Shown: positions 1 to 12,801 of the stretch, one piece after another
Numbering within the stretch: the first letter of the stretch is position 1
Layout of the letters: each line of letters begins with the position of its first letter
Source: Takakia lepidozioides
Taxonomy: Eukaryota > Streptophyta > Takakiopsida > Takakiales > Takakiaceae
Reading direction: 5' to 3'
DNA: 64,000 bases
Assembly: GCA_030704615.1 (NCBI GenBank)
Contig: CM060733.1
Coordinates: 15,748,001-15,812,000 of the forward strand
Made by a program: the position numbers and the translations under genes
The notes under the pieces: generated by a model
Databases searched by the model: none
What the model saw: the letters and a program-made list of their open reading frames with translations, nothing else
What the model was told of the DNA's origin: nothing

Positions 1-640
1 TCGAGGCGTTATATATTATATATATGTGTGTGTGTGTGTAGCTAAATTTTTAGTATGTGGCACTACCTGCATTCAATGTTGAATTTTTTGCTCAAAATTA
101 CATCTTCCTTTATGGTGCCGAATGGCTCTACACCAATTTTATACAGAATTGGAGTGAATGCTTATCTGAGCTGGTCACCACCCTCCTTCCAATTTTCAGT
201 ATTTTCTGAATGCTTCTCCTTTGCATGTCCTGACTAGGAAGGTAGGTCAATTGGGACTTCCAATTTCTGGGCAGCCCAAAATGTTCCTCAAAAAATGATG
301 AATTGAGTTGTTTTCTTTTGGAGAAGACTACGCTTATCCAACGAGTTGAATGCAAGCATGGGAGCCTTGATGTTGCCGGGGATGGCCATACCGGCAATGT
401 TTCGGCGGGGCGCATTGTCAAATCTCCAACCCCCATTGCTCCCCTCTCACCTGCGACGGTGTTGTAGAGTAAAGGATTAAAAATCAAAGGCAAGAAGTGG
501 ATGGTAGTGTGGTGGCTAGGCGATATGTGTTATGTATAGTTACAAGATCCTAGTATCAAATCGTGGCGGTCAAAGTACATTGAGTGATAGGTTGCACATG
601 CGATTAATTGTTTAAAATTTCATCTCCAACATAACTCAAG
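1..640. other. Gene-free stretch with a short TA/GT microsatellite
   Basis: A short alternating TA then GT run lies at about 15-40. The rest is unique-looking sequence. The open frames here lack recognisable domains or plausible splice signals, and I see nothing further. Confidence 0.5.
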
Positions 641-724
641 TCCAAGATCCTTGTTCCAAGTGTCCGCTCATCTGTCCCCTCCTTGTTCCCAGTCACGCTC
701 CCCTATCAATGTCTTGTGTCCCCG

Positions 725-935
725 CTTCCCTCCTCATCCTATGGAATGGCTTGCTCCCCTGTTCCCGCTCCCCGCTCCCCTCCTCGCCTTGTGGGATGGC
801 TTGCTCCCATGTCCTAGTCCCCGCTCTTTTCCTCGTCCTTTGGAATGTGGCTTGTTCCGCTGTTCCCGGTCCCGCTCATTTCCTCGCCCTTTGGAACGTG
901 GCTTGCTCCTCTGTTCCCAATCCCCGCTCCCCTGT
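725..935. repeat. Pyrimidine-rich minisatellite, about four 50-bp units
   Basis: A phrase of the form GGCTTGCTCCCCTGTTCCC followed by CCGCTCCCCTCCTCG and a TGGAA or TGGGA stretch recurs about every 40-52 bp (near 757, 797, 847 and 898). The open frames across it are low-complexity by-products of the repeat, so I do not call a gene. The array is C/T-rich on the plus strand. Confidence 0.7.
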
Positions 936-1357
936 CCCACTATGGGGAGCAGAGATCCGGCAGCAGGAACTGGGGAGCAGAATTGGAGAATGTTTGGGAA
1001 CATGGTCCCAAAGGTGGGGAGCATGAGGAGCGTACAGGAGGTGTGGAGTGCTCCCCATCTTCTGAATGGGGGATGAGATTTGACTTGTAGTCTCACTAAG
1101 CCTCCAGAGTTTTGGCGAGACCCCAGAACCTCACACACTTGCCTTAAACTCGTAACACCTTTTGCTATGTCGCTCTTTGTATTTTGACCATGTCTCCCAA
1201 GTGTGAATATCAGGGCATCCTGACAGTCAGCCCTTCCGCTAAAACCTTCCGGCTTGGAGTGCCTGTGGACCTCCACATGTGGGACCTTCGCGTAAAGCAT
1301 TGCCAAAAATATCTGTTTGTATTTACCGTGTCATTAAAAAGCAGAATTCGTAGGGGC

Positions 1358-1378
1358 GCATTCCACCTGGTGGAATGC
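1358..1378. repeat. Perfect 21-bp palindrome
   Basis: GCATTCCACC and its exact complement GGTGGAATGC flank one central T. A further GTGCATTCC lies about 20 bp downstream, so the motif recurs locally. No associated gene is visible. Confidence 0.7.
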
Positions 1379-1622
1379 ACCCCATCGGCTCCCTCGAGTG
1401 CATTCCGAAAGATGTCAGCCTTACAAGACTCCCTATCTAAATTTGGCCAATTTAATACATCTCGCGTTGGACCCCTTGATCTCATTCCTTAATACACGTG
1501 GCCTTACTACATAAGCCCCACTCTAATTCATGGCCACGGTAATTCCTGGACCACTCTAGAATGAACAGGCCCGAATGAAACTGCTCTACATATTAGATTT
1601 GTTTTTGGCATTTCTTTACACA

Positions 1623-1733
1623 GGTAATGCCCCTCCTGTGGGCATTCCCAGATTTTCGGGCCTTTCCCCTGGGGCTACCGCCCGAGGCGTCAGGCCCTTA
1701 AATCCGGGAATGCCCTCCACTGAGGGCATTACC
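1623..1733. mobile_element. Small foldback element (MITE-like)
   Basis: The two ends are imperfect inverted repeats of about 33 bp. The left arm begins GGTAATGCCC and runs through GGGCATTCCC to GATTT; the right arm reads AAATC, GGGAATGCCC and ends GGGCATTACC. Each arm contains the GGGCATT motif twice, in opposite orientation, so several stems can form. The loop is GC-rich. No clear target-site duplication flanks it. It could be a MITE or an isolated foldback. Confidence 0.6.
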
Positions 1734-1779
1734 CTATAGGTAAAGGAAGCGTAGTCCTAGCCCCCCTTTTTTTTTTTTT

Positions 1780-3639
1780 TTTCTAAGCAAAGGGGAGGTG
1801 TTTGTTTCACAATACAATCCAGGTTAATCTGCTGCATTGCAATTTTTCATAGGGTGACCATGCATATGCAGCCACGTGGACCCTCAATATCCTCGGAAGG
1901 ACTCAGAGCTCTAGAGTGACCCAGGAAGAGGGAGAGTGGAGTATGACCAGACAGGCAGATGGTTCTAGATGGCGGGTTGAGAGTCCGTAATAATTGAAAG
2001 GCGGCTGCTGTAAGTACTGGGGTGACGAGCCTGGGGTAATGAAGAGCTTGGCGCCGGATGAAGGGGTGATGAACATCCTGGGTTCCATCCGTGCATTCGA
2101 AGGGCCGCCCGCGTCTTCCACGGGTCCAGATCCAGACTGTGTTCGGTGCTTTGGCTGTCATTTTTGGGGTTAAAGCTTAAATGCAGGAGATGTTGCCCGA
2201 AACTGATGAAATCATTTTTGCATGCGAATGCTTCGATGCTTCAACGTCCTCTTTGGCTAAAATATTCACGCCAAATCCATATGCTTGTGATCATGTCATA
2301 GTTTCACCTTTACACAGGGCTATGGTCTCTATCTAGACTTCGATAATCGAGGAAGACAACCCATTTAATGGGATTGTCGAACAAGGAACATCCAACTCGC
2401 CAAGGGCCCCTTTGGAAAGTGTGTAAACTGATAAGATAGTTCTCATTCAACAACCAACCAGTTGAATGTACTATCCTGGTGAACAGATCTGGTGAATCGG
2501 TTCCGATTCATGAATGAGGGATACTACTACGGCTACATGCTAAGAACTATCATCTACTGGTTGATACCATGCAACTATGAACCCATTGACTCGAGAATTG
2601 CTATCCAAACCGAGTTGAACCAAACCACCAAACCAGATGCATTATGACGTGCCCACACTGGCACTTCTTCCCCAGTTTTCTTGTGTGATGATCAGGTGCT
2701 GCTTGTCAATGGTGCCCATTGCTTCAACAATCTGCTGCATTTGCTCCTGTCATGCATCATCTCTGAACTGTGTTGATGGTAACCCTTACACTCCCAAGTC
2801 CCATAATATACCTCGAATTTCCCACAGACCTGCAACTTTTGTGTGCCTTGCTGGTGGCAAATAAGATGCTATGTCCAAAAATAGGCCTTCAGAGCAAGGT
2901 TTAGGGGAAATAAATAAAAAGGACAGACAAGTGCATGGCCACAGGGACTAACAGGGACTGAGTAACTGAGAAGGGACAGGTTAGCGAAAAAAAAACAATG
3001 ACTGTACTCACCACCAGATCACAATATGTAGCTTTATTGAGTATATACAAAGAAGATGATGACATACTTGAGTTATTCTAGTCACACATTATTCTTAGAA
3101 GTTTTTCAATCCTATACATCGTCCACATTATTGAAGGGGACAATAGAAAGGCCTAAATAGCCACGAACGACGGAAAACAGGTAATCAGTAATCAAGTACA
3201 AGTTGGCCACACTCTTAACTGAACTAAGATATGGACAAGCTACACTGTCAATAATCAAACACTATTTGAACCTTCTTCAATCAGGCACATTCCCTCCTAC
3301 TGGCTTCCATTGCAGATCCAATGATACAGCAGATCACAAAGGTTTTAACCCCAAGTTAGATTCCCCTTCATAATATGCAGGAAGAATACTCCTCGGCAGG
3401 TCCTTCGCATGTCCATCTTACGGGTGAACCTGCATGCCATAGCCCTTGCCTGTTTTCCGAGGACTTCCATGACGAGTAATGCACCACAAACGGAATTGAA
3501 CCCATGCTGCAGGGAGCATGCAACCCAACGATTTGAATACATAGGCCACAGGGGAAGTATACATGGATAAGTAGCAACCTGGGAAAATGAGCCCTCCCAG
3601 ACTTGGTGGAGTGACAAAGAGCCCTTGTTAACAACACAC
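1780..3639. other. No recognisable gene; partly 3' flank of the peptidase gene
   Basis: No conserved domain or convincing exon chain appears on either strand. The part just below 3640 must hold the 3' untranslated region of the minus-strand pyroglutamyl-peptidase gene. I could not fix a polyadenylation site. Confidence 0.4.
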
Positions 3640-5856
3640 TCAATATAAAGCAGCCAAGACCTTCAATAGAGCAGCCACAAATTGAATCTGGCTCTTCTCG
3701 TCAATCACTGCAAACAAGGGCACGTGCACAAACAGGCTTCTGCATTTATGGGCTCCTGAGTGATGTAATGAATGGTAATAAATAAAGTTGCACACGAAGC
3801 GCCCGGCATCATATGACTCCATGACATCAAAACCCTCCTTCCCTAGTGCAGCAACAATGTCTCGCACAGGCAAGGTTGTCTGACACATCACCATCATACC
3901 CCAAAGGTTAGAACTGCATCCCAAAAATTGCATCAGTTGGGCACTGGAGTTCCACAATGCCTGTGAAGGAAAAGAATGATTATAAAATATATATACTCAA
4001 TTCTCATACAAGACAATGAAGGGGGCTCATCTACAGATGCTTCTTGCTTCTTCCTTCTAATGCCCAACAGAACTGCATTCAGAAAGATCTAAATCCATCA
4101 ATAGAGCTAATTCCTTGCCCATCACCAACTCAATCACCTATTGCATGGCCGACCACCAGAGAACTTTGTTGAAGTCAACCTGCTGTCAAAGGAAGCTTGA
4201 GGGGCTGACTGACCATCTACTTCAACTCACCAACTGCAAACTAGTACTCGTGATCAACACAGTGAATAATATGGAAGAAAAGGGTTACAAGCAAAGGCCT
4301 ACCTCGCGGATGTGAGAGAGAGGACCATCCTCAGCAACAATGGGAACTTGCTGTACACATTGCAGAGGGATGAGACAACACGGAGGGCATCACATTATCC
4401 ACAGCCTTGTGCAAAAGTGGCATTAGTACTGAGAATCCCGTACATAATGTGGCCTACCTGCTGCTAAGTACGCGCAGGGGGTGCTTCTAATATTCAAACT
4501 AGAATGTTTAAACTTTGCTATTGGGAATTCAAACAAACACCACATGTGGAATCAAAGCTACCAAGGCCGGTAACCATAACTACCCTGGATGTATGCCAGA
4601 CGCATGTCACAAGCCTAAAAATGCAAGGTGTCATCAAGCTTAAGAGAGAGAGCATATTAGATTTAAGATTGGAACTGGAGCACAGACCTGAGGCTGCCAG
4701 CCCATCTCATCAGGGCACCGAAACGTGGCCTCATTCACTGCACGGCGTTCCACAGCAAACTTACAGGCCCCACTATTCACACCAAGATGGACCTGAGCAT
4801 AGATTTCAGAATAGTCACACACAGTCTGGACTGTTTCCCTCAAGCACAGAGGCAGTCTGTTCCCCTCTGCACCTATACACTGTTGCCAACAAGGACAACT
4901 TGCCCAACTGCAAAGTAAGTCCGTGCCAAAATCCAGTGACAGCTTATGTCAACATCGGAAATTTGTGGAAACTTGGGAAGTACCAGCAGACAAAAAGATA
5001 TCTGTGAAACTTTTTGACTTCAATAAAACCAACTTCTCACCAGCTTCATGCGTGGTAGACAATCAACAAAAACTAGTAATCCAGCTACTACTTCCTAGTT
5101 CACCTGGCCACGATGGAGTGTTCTGTGGTTGATCTCAACACACCCAAATTCAAACCCAGCACCTTCACCTTGCACTCGTTATGCAGTTACGAATCCTGGA
5201 AATTGAAGGGCAGCTTCCTTCCAAGCGATGCCCTCTCTTACTCTACTATCTGTGGGCCCTAGCCCACAACAATATTTTGCGGTGCAACATGGCACACGCA
5301 ATAATTCGATGCAGAGTGATTTAATGTGAAAGGTTCCATTCAAGAGCTGCCTGATGCACGTTATGTCCTCTATGTTCGTTCGAAGTGTTTGTTAGATGTA
5401 AACTCTCTGTTCATCAACCAGCTCGCTCTTCCACCCTGAATCCGCATCACACATTTAACCCTAACAGCTGATGAGTGGAAGCAGGCACGCACACATGAAC
5501 TTGCACGCATCCTACATGAGTGAAAACGACTATACCCAGACAACTCGCTTGTCAGTCGTTGGCAAAGGACTTGCATGCAAAACTTCCAAAGCTGCATCTT
5601 TTACGGAGTGTCGCAGTATGCCTGAGTCTTCTGCAACGGCTGAGTCTAGAAGATCCAGAAAGGGGACGAGTGCCCCCTCTCCAGCGGTTTCCAGAACGGT
5701 GCAGCTCCCAAGAACAGCACCAATTGGAAGGCCATTCTTCTTCAGATACTCTGGCAAGCCTCTGACTATAACCTCTGTCGGATTTTCAGTGACTCCGTGG
5801 AACTTCTTGAACCCAGTGATATGGAATTCGACCAAAGCACGTGCCTCCGACCCCAT
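3640..5856 (-). CDS. Pyroglutamyl-peptidase I (pyrrolidone-carboxylate peptidase), 4 exons
   Basis: This cytosolic cysteine peptidase of family C15 removes N-terminal pyroglutamate from peptides. Minus-strand exons: 5856-5571 (start ATG giving MGSEAR, as in plant homologues), 4866-4688, 4350-4303 and 3879-3640 (stop). Exon 1 carries ITGFKKFHGVTENPTE and LGSCTVLETAG. Exon 2 carries VHLGVNSGA and the catalytic-Glu region VERRAVNEATFRCPDE. Exon 3 is QVPIVAEDGPLSHIRE. Exon 4 carries the catalytic-Cys region DAGRFVCNFIYYHSL and the catalytic-His region LFVHVPLF, so all three triad residues are present. Introns 2 and 3 have clean GT-AG ends in phase. The 3' end of exon 1 is uncertain: the only donor I found in the right phase (CAA|GTCC at 5571/5570) is weak, and it gives about 250 residues against roughly 215-220 in plants. 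Family identity is firm; the exon 1/2 join is inferred. Confidence 0.86.
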
Positions 5857-8800
5857 CTTGCCCAAAACAGCACACAAGCTCGTGCCCTAAATTCAACAGA
5901 TCCTCACAAAACCAACCCAGGTTCTCCCCTGCCACCAAAAGACTCACAAATCCACACGTGAATATGCAGCTGTGAATTGCCACATCGTCCAGGCAGAGAA
6001 AGAGCCTCACTCCGCTCTCAAAGTCACTTCGCCATCCGATCTACCACACGCTGACTTCACAACGAATTACCGAGATGCAGATGCTCTTACGGGAATCTGC
6101 AACTACAACATCCTTCAAACCATATTACGATAACTTCCACCGGACATCATGGACTCTCATAACAAAAAGCAAGAACTCAGTAAACAATCCGATCTATCAT
6201 CTCCCACAAAGAACCCTGCATTTAACAGCAGCTCACATTTCAGACTTGGGGGTCTGAGCCACGGGGATTTCGAAGGTCACAATTGGCCTACCTGTGAGCT
6301 CAGCGATTTCCCCCGTCCAGACTCAAGAGCATATTTGACGAATGATCCCTACCTTCCGTCCAACGAACGACAAAACGTTTACACCCCTTCATCTGATGGA
6401 TGTACGATTAATGGTCTTCGACTGGATGGAAGGGCATATTCGTTGCATACAACGGATCACACTACTGTGGTTAGGCGGCCGGTCAGACTCATCATGAAGT
6501 TCACATTATTACGTTCCACACGCTCACCAAACATTTGACCTACGGTCAATCTCATTTTAATATTATTCACTTTTTGGATGCATAAAGTAAGTGAACCTGA
6601 GCTCAATTTCTCAATAATGTAATGTATTATAGTATAATAATTATTTTTTCTATTAATATTTGTTCGATGGTTTCCAGAGAGTGGGGTGCAGTATGTGCCA
6701 CAGATGCGCGGCCAGAGGATAATCATCATCCACCCCCAATGAAAATCGCAGCCGTCTGCCTGTTGATGTTGAGTGGTTTTCATCCATCCAAATGGAGGGA
6801 GACGGGAAGTCACACGGAAAGCAGGTTGAAGCTGAAAAGGCGGTGGAGCGAATCTCTGAGCCTTTTAGGGATGTGACGGTATCGTGTAAGAAAAGCCTGT
6901 CAGAAGCCTGTAGAAGCCGGTGATGTCTGCAGAAGCAAGATCAATTTATGTTTCTTCAATCCTGTGTGTGGTGATTGGAAAACTGTTGCTCGATCGACGC
7001 TAGGTCGAACCAGAAGAGACTTACGTAAGGAGCAGATTACGATCAGGTTCCAACTTTTCAAATGAGATCGACGGGTTTTCTGCGCACTGCATTTCATTAC
7101 CATGATTCGTATGTGTTATTTAAATTTCCTACTGTACTCTTGGATGGCCCTAACATTTCGAGCTAACTTGATCAATTTTGGTTTCTTTCGCTTCGAGTTC
7201 TGTTAGTGTATACAGAAAGTTTCCATCTACGGTAATGGACTTGTGGACACAGACGTTTACTGATGTGAAGATCACATGTGTTCCAAGAATTTTCAGGTGC
7301 GTATCGACACCGTTTATCATTGTCTTGAAGTGTTGCAGTTGAAGTTATCCTTGAAGAGATTGATTGACTTCAACCATTTCAGTTGTGAAACAAGGAAAGC
7401 AGGTAGTACATTTCCATGGATGTCAAAGTTAATATAAAATGAGAAACATTACACCTTACAGCTTGGTCTTGAATCACGTCAACTTGACTCTGTCAACTAT
7501 TCTGTCTCATCAAGCATTCAGCATTCTAAACCGAGATTGATCATGAACGCGCATATAACACAATCCCACCAAACATGCCAGCTGTACCCAGAGAAAACTG
7601 TATATTGGACGTTGTGTATCATGTGTCCATAATACAAATACTATAACGTCTTCACGTACGCCGTTGCCCGTTGACAGTAATCTTGTTAGATTATTGTCCC
7701 TAAATTATCAAATCTACAGAGCCATAGTAGAAGCGATGGGAGGTGGATCAACCTCTGTCCTGGAAAGCGACTTACCACCGCTCAACACGAGCTCACTGGA
7801 AGAAACGTTTCGAAATTTGTTCTGTCCCGAAACGTCAGACTCTGTACCTGACGAAGGTGCCACCAAATGTCAGCCCTGTCAGTAGTTCCGTAATTTCTTC
7901 TGTGATTAGCTCTACTTTCGTTAAAATACTCCTTGAATGCTTGCCTAGAGAGTGAACATGTGGTTATTCTAAGCAACACTGCGATATTAGTCCTGAAGTG
8001 CTCAATGTATGCACGACTGGATAAACCTTAGGCAACCAGGAGGCGAAGGGCTTAAGTAGAGATTGATTTTGAGAAGGTTTTGTAGCCTAGGTTCTTGACA
8101 AATTGGTCTATAGAACAACTTGAAATCCAAAAATTGTCCAACGGAAACTTTCTAGAGTGAACATGATCTGGATTAGGCACCAAAATCAGGTGGTATCGAA
8201 CCAGCGAACAACATTCGAGCATTTATCGAAAGTGTCGAAGCTGGCAAGGATCTGATGGCGCAATTCCAAAATGCCGTGAGATGCTCCATGGAGGGATGCG
8301 GTAACATAGGTTCGTCTTACTGGGCCTCCGATACAACTAGAAAGAAAAATTCTCGTGTTTGAGCTGCAAGACATACAGTTCTTCTTTCCGTAGTTCGGAT
8401 GGACTTGTCAAAGTAAGAAAACATCTCCGAGGTGAGATACAGAGCTATGTGTACCTGAGGTATGAGCCTGGCTGTCTTCAGATTCACCCGAAGATGAGGA
8501 GTGGGAAGCTCAGGGTGTGGATACACTACCCGGTATCTCTGCTTTCACCGGAGTTCTCGCAAACTGCAGTTTTCAAAGTTTGGCTTGTCAGGATGGCTTA
8601 AATGAAACTTCCTTCCGTGAGAGGACTGCTCACGAGAACGTAATCTTTGAACAGGTATTCACAATGATCTACAGGAAAGGTTATGTGCGCCGGATATCGT
8701 AACTTAGCTCTTAAAAGCAGTTCGGCTACCATGGATAGCTCCGTCTTTCTGAAATAGCTCATCGCAGAGAAGGATATTTGAAATCAAGTGAGTTAACGGA

Positions 8801-9131
8801 CTCGGAGGGCATAACTTATTACATGTATATGTTAGTTGTTGGTACAGTCCACTCTCAGCATGGGACACCTTACCCTGGCAGACGTCAAATGTCTATTGCC
8901 AGTAGTATTCTCACTAGACGGCTCTGTTATCAGTAGGATTAATTAATAGACGGCTCACTTAGTAAGCTTAATCAAGCCGCCAGTAACAGTCATTAGCTGA
9001 CACTGACCCTCTATTTACTTCAACTCCCTCTGCAGTATACTTAGTACTTAAGTCGAGCTTTCCTCTTTGTTGTATAGTCGAAGGCATTGCTGTACTGTTT
9101 CTACATTAGTCTAGACAGTTGATATACCAAG
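5857..9131. other. Intergenic region between the peptidase and GTPase genes
   Basis: The left part holds the promoter and 5' UTR of the minus-strand peptidase gene; the right part holds those of the plus-strand GTPase gene, so the two are divergently transcribed. Short plus-strand open frames at 7736-7885 and 8359-8601 have no motif I know. The GACGGCTC motif repeats near 8918 and 8949. No TATA box or other element could be assigned with confidence. Confidence 0.4.
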
Positions 9132-10897
9132 ATGACGTTACAGGTACCTGAACCATTGTCGAAGGTAGCTGCAGATGTCCTACAACAAGCAGTCGAAAGG
9201 ATTGCGCTGCTGTCGAAGATCGACAAAACTGAGAGGAACACACCCAAGCTGTTGGGTCTAATATGTGACCTTCTACGAATGGTAGGCTCAGATGATGCCG
9301 TGCGTGTGCTGCAAACCTGCAGCTTTAGGTCTCCGTCCGATGTAGATTTCTTGCGTCGCTCAATCGAGAATCTCACCCAGGTATGCTGTGTTCTGCTCTT
9401 ATGATTAGTTGAGCGATGTGGCAGATGCTCCTTCTCTACCCATTCTCAGTAATATGAAGTCTTCCTAATTTGAGTCCACCTAATTTGGCCACCTTGAAGG
9501 TCGAGCGACAAGCACAAACTTGTAGATACATATATGTATTTACATTGCCAATCTTGAGAGGCGTAGACCTTGAACAGTACAATGCTTGCAAAATTATCTG
9601 CTTCGAACAGCCTGAACACTACTATAACTAGCACGGTCCTGGAAATCATTATACTGACAATTATGTTGCAAAATGAACAAATGTTGCCATTCAGGTCCTC
9701 CAGGCCCCTCTCGTCTGGCAGCTCAAGAAGGACGAGAAGCAGAAGCTCTTGGAGTTTTTGGCAGCGTTAGGTGCGGTGGGGGCCGTAGGCGCCCTAGCCT
9801 GGTTGGGAACCACATACGCATCATTGCTGTCAGCCCAGGCGGTAGTGCAGTCTTTGTGGACCTTGCTGGGTCGCAATGCTGCAGTGGCAGCATTGGAATC
9901 GGCTGCCCGCGAGTTTGGCATGGCTTGTACGTCCATGGCCATGGGTACTGCTGCAGCTACTGCTGGTATTAGTGGTTCCAAATTACGCATGAAATTTGTG
10001 ATGAACAAATACCCCTTGATTCTGCGAGTGATTCTCAACTTCTTGCTGTATACGGAACCAATAGTTGACGACTGTGATATTTTGGAGCTGGAGAAGCTGG
10101 TGGTGCAGAGATGGACCGTGGATTTTAAAAATCTCATCCACTGCAGTATCGAAGAGATCCTTGACTCCCCAGCCTTCTCTTTGCAGACCGCCTTTTATGA
10201 AGAGAAAACTTCGAAAGATATTTTGCTGAGGATGAGAATGCTGGAAAGAATTGCGGAGCTTAGAAGCATTCTAGACAGCACTTGCTTTGTGGCCGTGGTT
10301 GGTCCAGAAAGTGCAGGCAAGTCAACACTCACGGAGTCACTCATGTGGTCGTTAGGGAAGACGCAGGGAGTGGCAAACATTGGGATGCTTCAGCACACAG
10401 ACGAGGTAGGTGGGTACGAGCTTCATGACAAGCTGTGGATAATTGACTTCCCCGCCAGCAATGGACTGTCGAAAGAGATTGCCCAAGCATGGCAAGGGTT
10501 TTGTCATCTGCCAAGCTTTTGCGTCTTAGTGGTACGCTTTACTGGAGATATAGATGGCGACCTCGTGAACCTGTACAGAGAATGCAAGACACAATTTGCA
10601 GGTACCGACGTGGTCGTCTTACTGAATCAGGTCGACAATGTGCTGATGAAGGACAAACATAATGAGTTCACTGTAGAGGCTATGACGGACTGCAAACATA
10701 AATTCTGTAGAGTGCTGAACTGTGTCGAGGACAATCTGCTGTTCACGGTACTGACTTGGGGCAACCACAATGCATCGTGGAAAGTAAAAGGTGCTATGGG
10801 ACACCGAGAAGTCTGTAAATACATCGTGCAGAAGGCTGCAGCTACAGTCAATGACGATTCTGATCTTCAGCAAGTTGCAAGCAGCCTAAGTCAATAA
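9132..10897 (+). CDS. P-loop GTPase-like protein with hydrophobic N-terminal half, 2 exons
   Basis: Exons 9132-9380 and 9695-10897 join in phase (donor CAG|GTATGC, acceptor TTCAG|GTCCTC) to give 483 residues. Residues 1-100 are helical and lack a known domain. Residues about 101-180 are rich in Ala, Gly and Leu and hydrophobic (for example FLAALGAVGAVGALAWLG), so they could insert in or lie on a membrane. The GTPase region starts near residue 280: Walker A/G1 GPESAGKST (286-294), a G3-like IDFPASNG with its Asp near 334, and a G4-like LLNQVD near 391-396, where Asn-Gln-Val-Asp replaces NKxD. The layout recalls large membrane-associated or immunity-related GTPases, but I cannot place the family. 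No frameshift or stop is seen, so it looks intact. Binding of GTP is inferred from motifs only. Confidence 0.75.
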
Positions 10898-11374
10898 AGA
10901 GCTCGGCCAATTGCGTGGTCGATCGACGCCAAGAACAAGATTCCTTCTTCGATACAAATCGTTTCCTGCATCAACGAAGATGTCAACCGAGTACAAACGG
11001 AAGACGAAATACTACCAAAGAGGGACAACTACGTGAACCACCAAACTGAAAGACTAGGACTGACTAGAGAACTTTGTCATGCACCTTTCATTATCTAACA
11101 TTATGAAACCGAACTTGCCAGCGTCCGATTTACATTGCTAGTGTACTTAGTGATGTGCTAGACTGCTCAATGCTAGATCGCTCCTCCACCGAACCGGAGT
11201 GTACCAGAAGGAAGTGCGCTAGAGACAATGGCTATCAATACATAACTTCGAAAATGCAGTAGGCACAACCGAGTCCTTTAATACCACCAGCATTTGCTCA
11301 TTCTTCCCTCACTTCTCATCTGAAGTCTTCTAATAATCTACTCTAGTAGAAGTGGGTCCCTATTTCACGCTCAA
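10898..11374. other. 3' flank of the GTPase gene; no gene seen
   Basis: The sequence after the TAA stop at 10895-10897 presumably contains the 3' UTR. No domain-bearing frame or repeat is recognised before the SINE. Confidence 0.4.
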
Positions 11375-11704
11375 CCTGGGAGTGACATCTCACAACTTAA
11401 GCCCTTTGTTTCCGAATGGAGGGGGGCACCCTACCCAAGGCTACCCGTCGAAGGAGACGAAAGTCCCTTTATTAGAACTGACCAACAGTCCTGAACTCAG
11501 ATCTAACTGCATGTGGTCTTCAGGCCCCTTAATTATAGTGAGAGGAAAAATAACCTCTTTCAGAGTAATCTCGCCGTGAAGGCGTTCGCATGGGACACCG
11601 CCCAAGGGAAGGGGGAGAAGAACATACCACAGCCATCAAGGTAGCAGGATTTGACCCCAGACTCATCTGGGTGGCACTGAGTGCACTATCCAACTGAGCT
11701 ACCA
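11375..11704 (-). mobile_element. tRNA-derived SINE, copy A (minus strand)
   Basis: Read on the minus strand it begins with a tRNA-like head at 11704: GGTAGCTCAGTTGGATAGTG is an A-box/D-arm, and GGGGTCAAATCC is a B-box/T-arm. A tRNA-unrelated body follows, with TTCTTCTCCCCCTTCCCTTG, GGTGTCCCATGCGAA and CTGAAAGAGGTTATTTT. The same head and body occur on the plus strand at 17003-17215. The 3' end (11375-11400) resembles the family tail but is diverged, and roughly 130 bp of extra sequence separates it from the body. The head is too altered to call a working tRNA gene. Confidence 0.75.
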
Positions 11705-12801
11705 GCTATTGGTTAGTTTTCTACTATCAAAACCTTCAGAGCAAAGTGACTTGCCCCATATACATTTGTTTAATGGGCTCTGTGCCAGAATTGGATTCCA
11801 GCGTGAAGTCACTAGTATGTCATGCTGGTGCAAGTTTGGTTATCAGTTATCACAACCCTAGTAAGATACTCTTCATTCAAGCGGCGCCACTACAGCAGTG
11901 ACTATTAGATCAAGTGTAAGTGTGGGGCAGACAAGTAGAGCACTGTTTCCAATTTCGCTGGTGGTTGCCGTTTTCGTTTGTCACCGTGAGTTGTGGATTG
12001 ACTATCTAGTACTAATAATCCACTTCTCAGGTTTTTCTCAGTACCAACATCCACATCTGTTTTTTCTCTGTTGATGACAGCAAGTTTTGTTGAAGTGCTG
12101 AGAGATTGAATTTTCAATGCCCCAGGCCAACTTGTTGGGGGTGTGCGTCTGTTTCTCGCTTAAGACTCTGCAGGCCTACCGAGCTCTAAAACCCCACCCT
12201 TGATCCGTCCATAAATTTCATTCATTCGTTTCACTTGCCATTGACAGGAGGACTTAGGATGGCCAGGAGGAGGAGCGACAGCAGCTGATGTCATACACAG
12301 GATTACCATGTCAGATGTCACACACTTTAGGGTTGCATACATGTATTTGCATTAGTACTACGCACGCTCAGTAACTCCCACTCTGTCCTCCTGAAGTTCT
12401 TAGTACTAGGTCTGTGCAACACAGACATGATCGAAGTCCTCGTCGCTGGTTAGTCATAGTTTACTTACCTAGGGGTTCTAGGCTAATCGGTATTGGCAGT
12501 GACAAAAGCCAAGTTATGACTGGAAACCCAAATTACAGACACTAAAACATTGCATGAAACCCAATTCATCAGAAAATGCCAAGATGGATCTTTGCAGAAG
12601 CTGGCTGCAGCCAAAGGTTGGCCTATAGCTAACTAGGAGACTCTTGGGGCTTTAGCAAAAGTATGGGGTTACATGCTACATCTCAGTATGAGAGTCAGGC
12701 AGCTTTTAAATTGTGATATTCTTTGGTACATCTCGCCAAAAGATGAAAGGTAGAACCCATAGCCGGATGTGGTGAAATGCCTCAACTGTGGGCTAAAATT
12801 A
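11705..12801. other. Gene-free stretch
   Basis: No coding region with a recognisable domain and no repeat were identified here. Confidence 0.4.

Noticed and set aside
651-1306. Overlapping 100-190-residue frames on both strands
   Set aside because: All are translations of the C/T minisatellite or its flank.
11641-11704. tRNA gene on the minus strand
   Set aside because: The A and B boxes are present but the anticodon stem and acceptor pairing are degraded, and the sequence continues into a repeated body found at 17003, so it is a SINE head.
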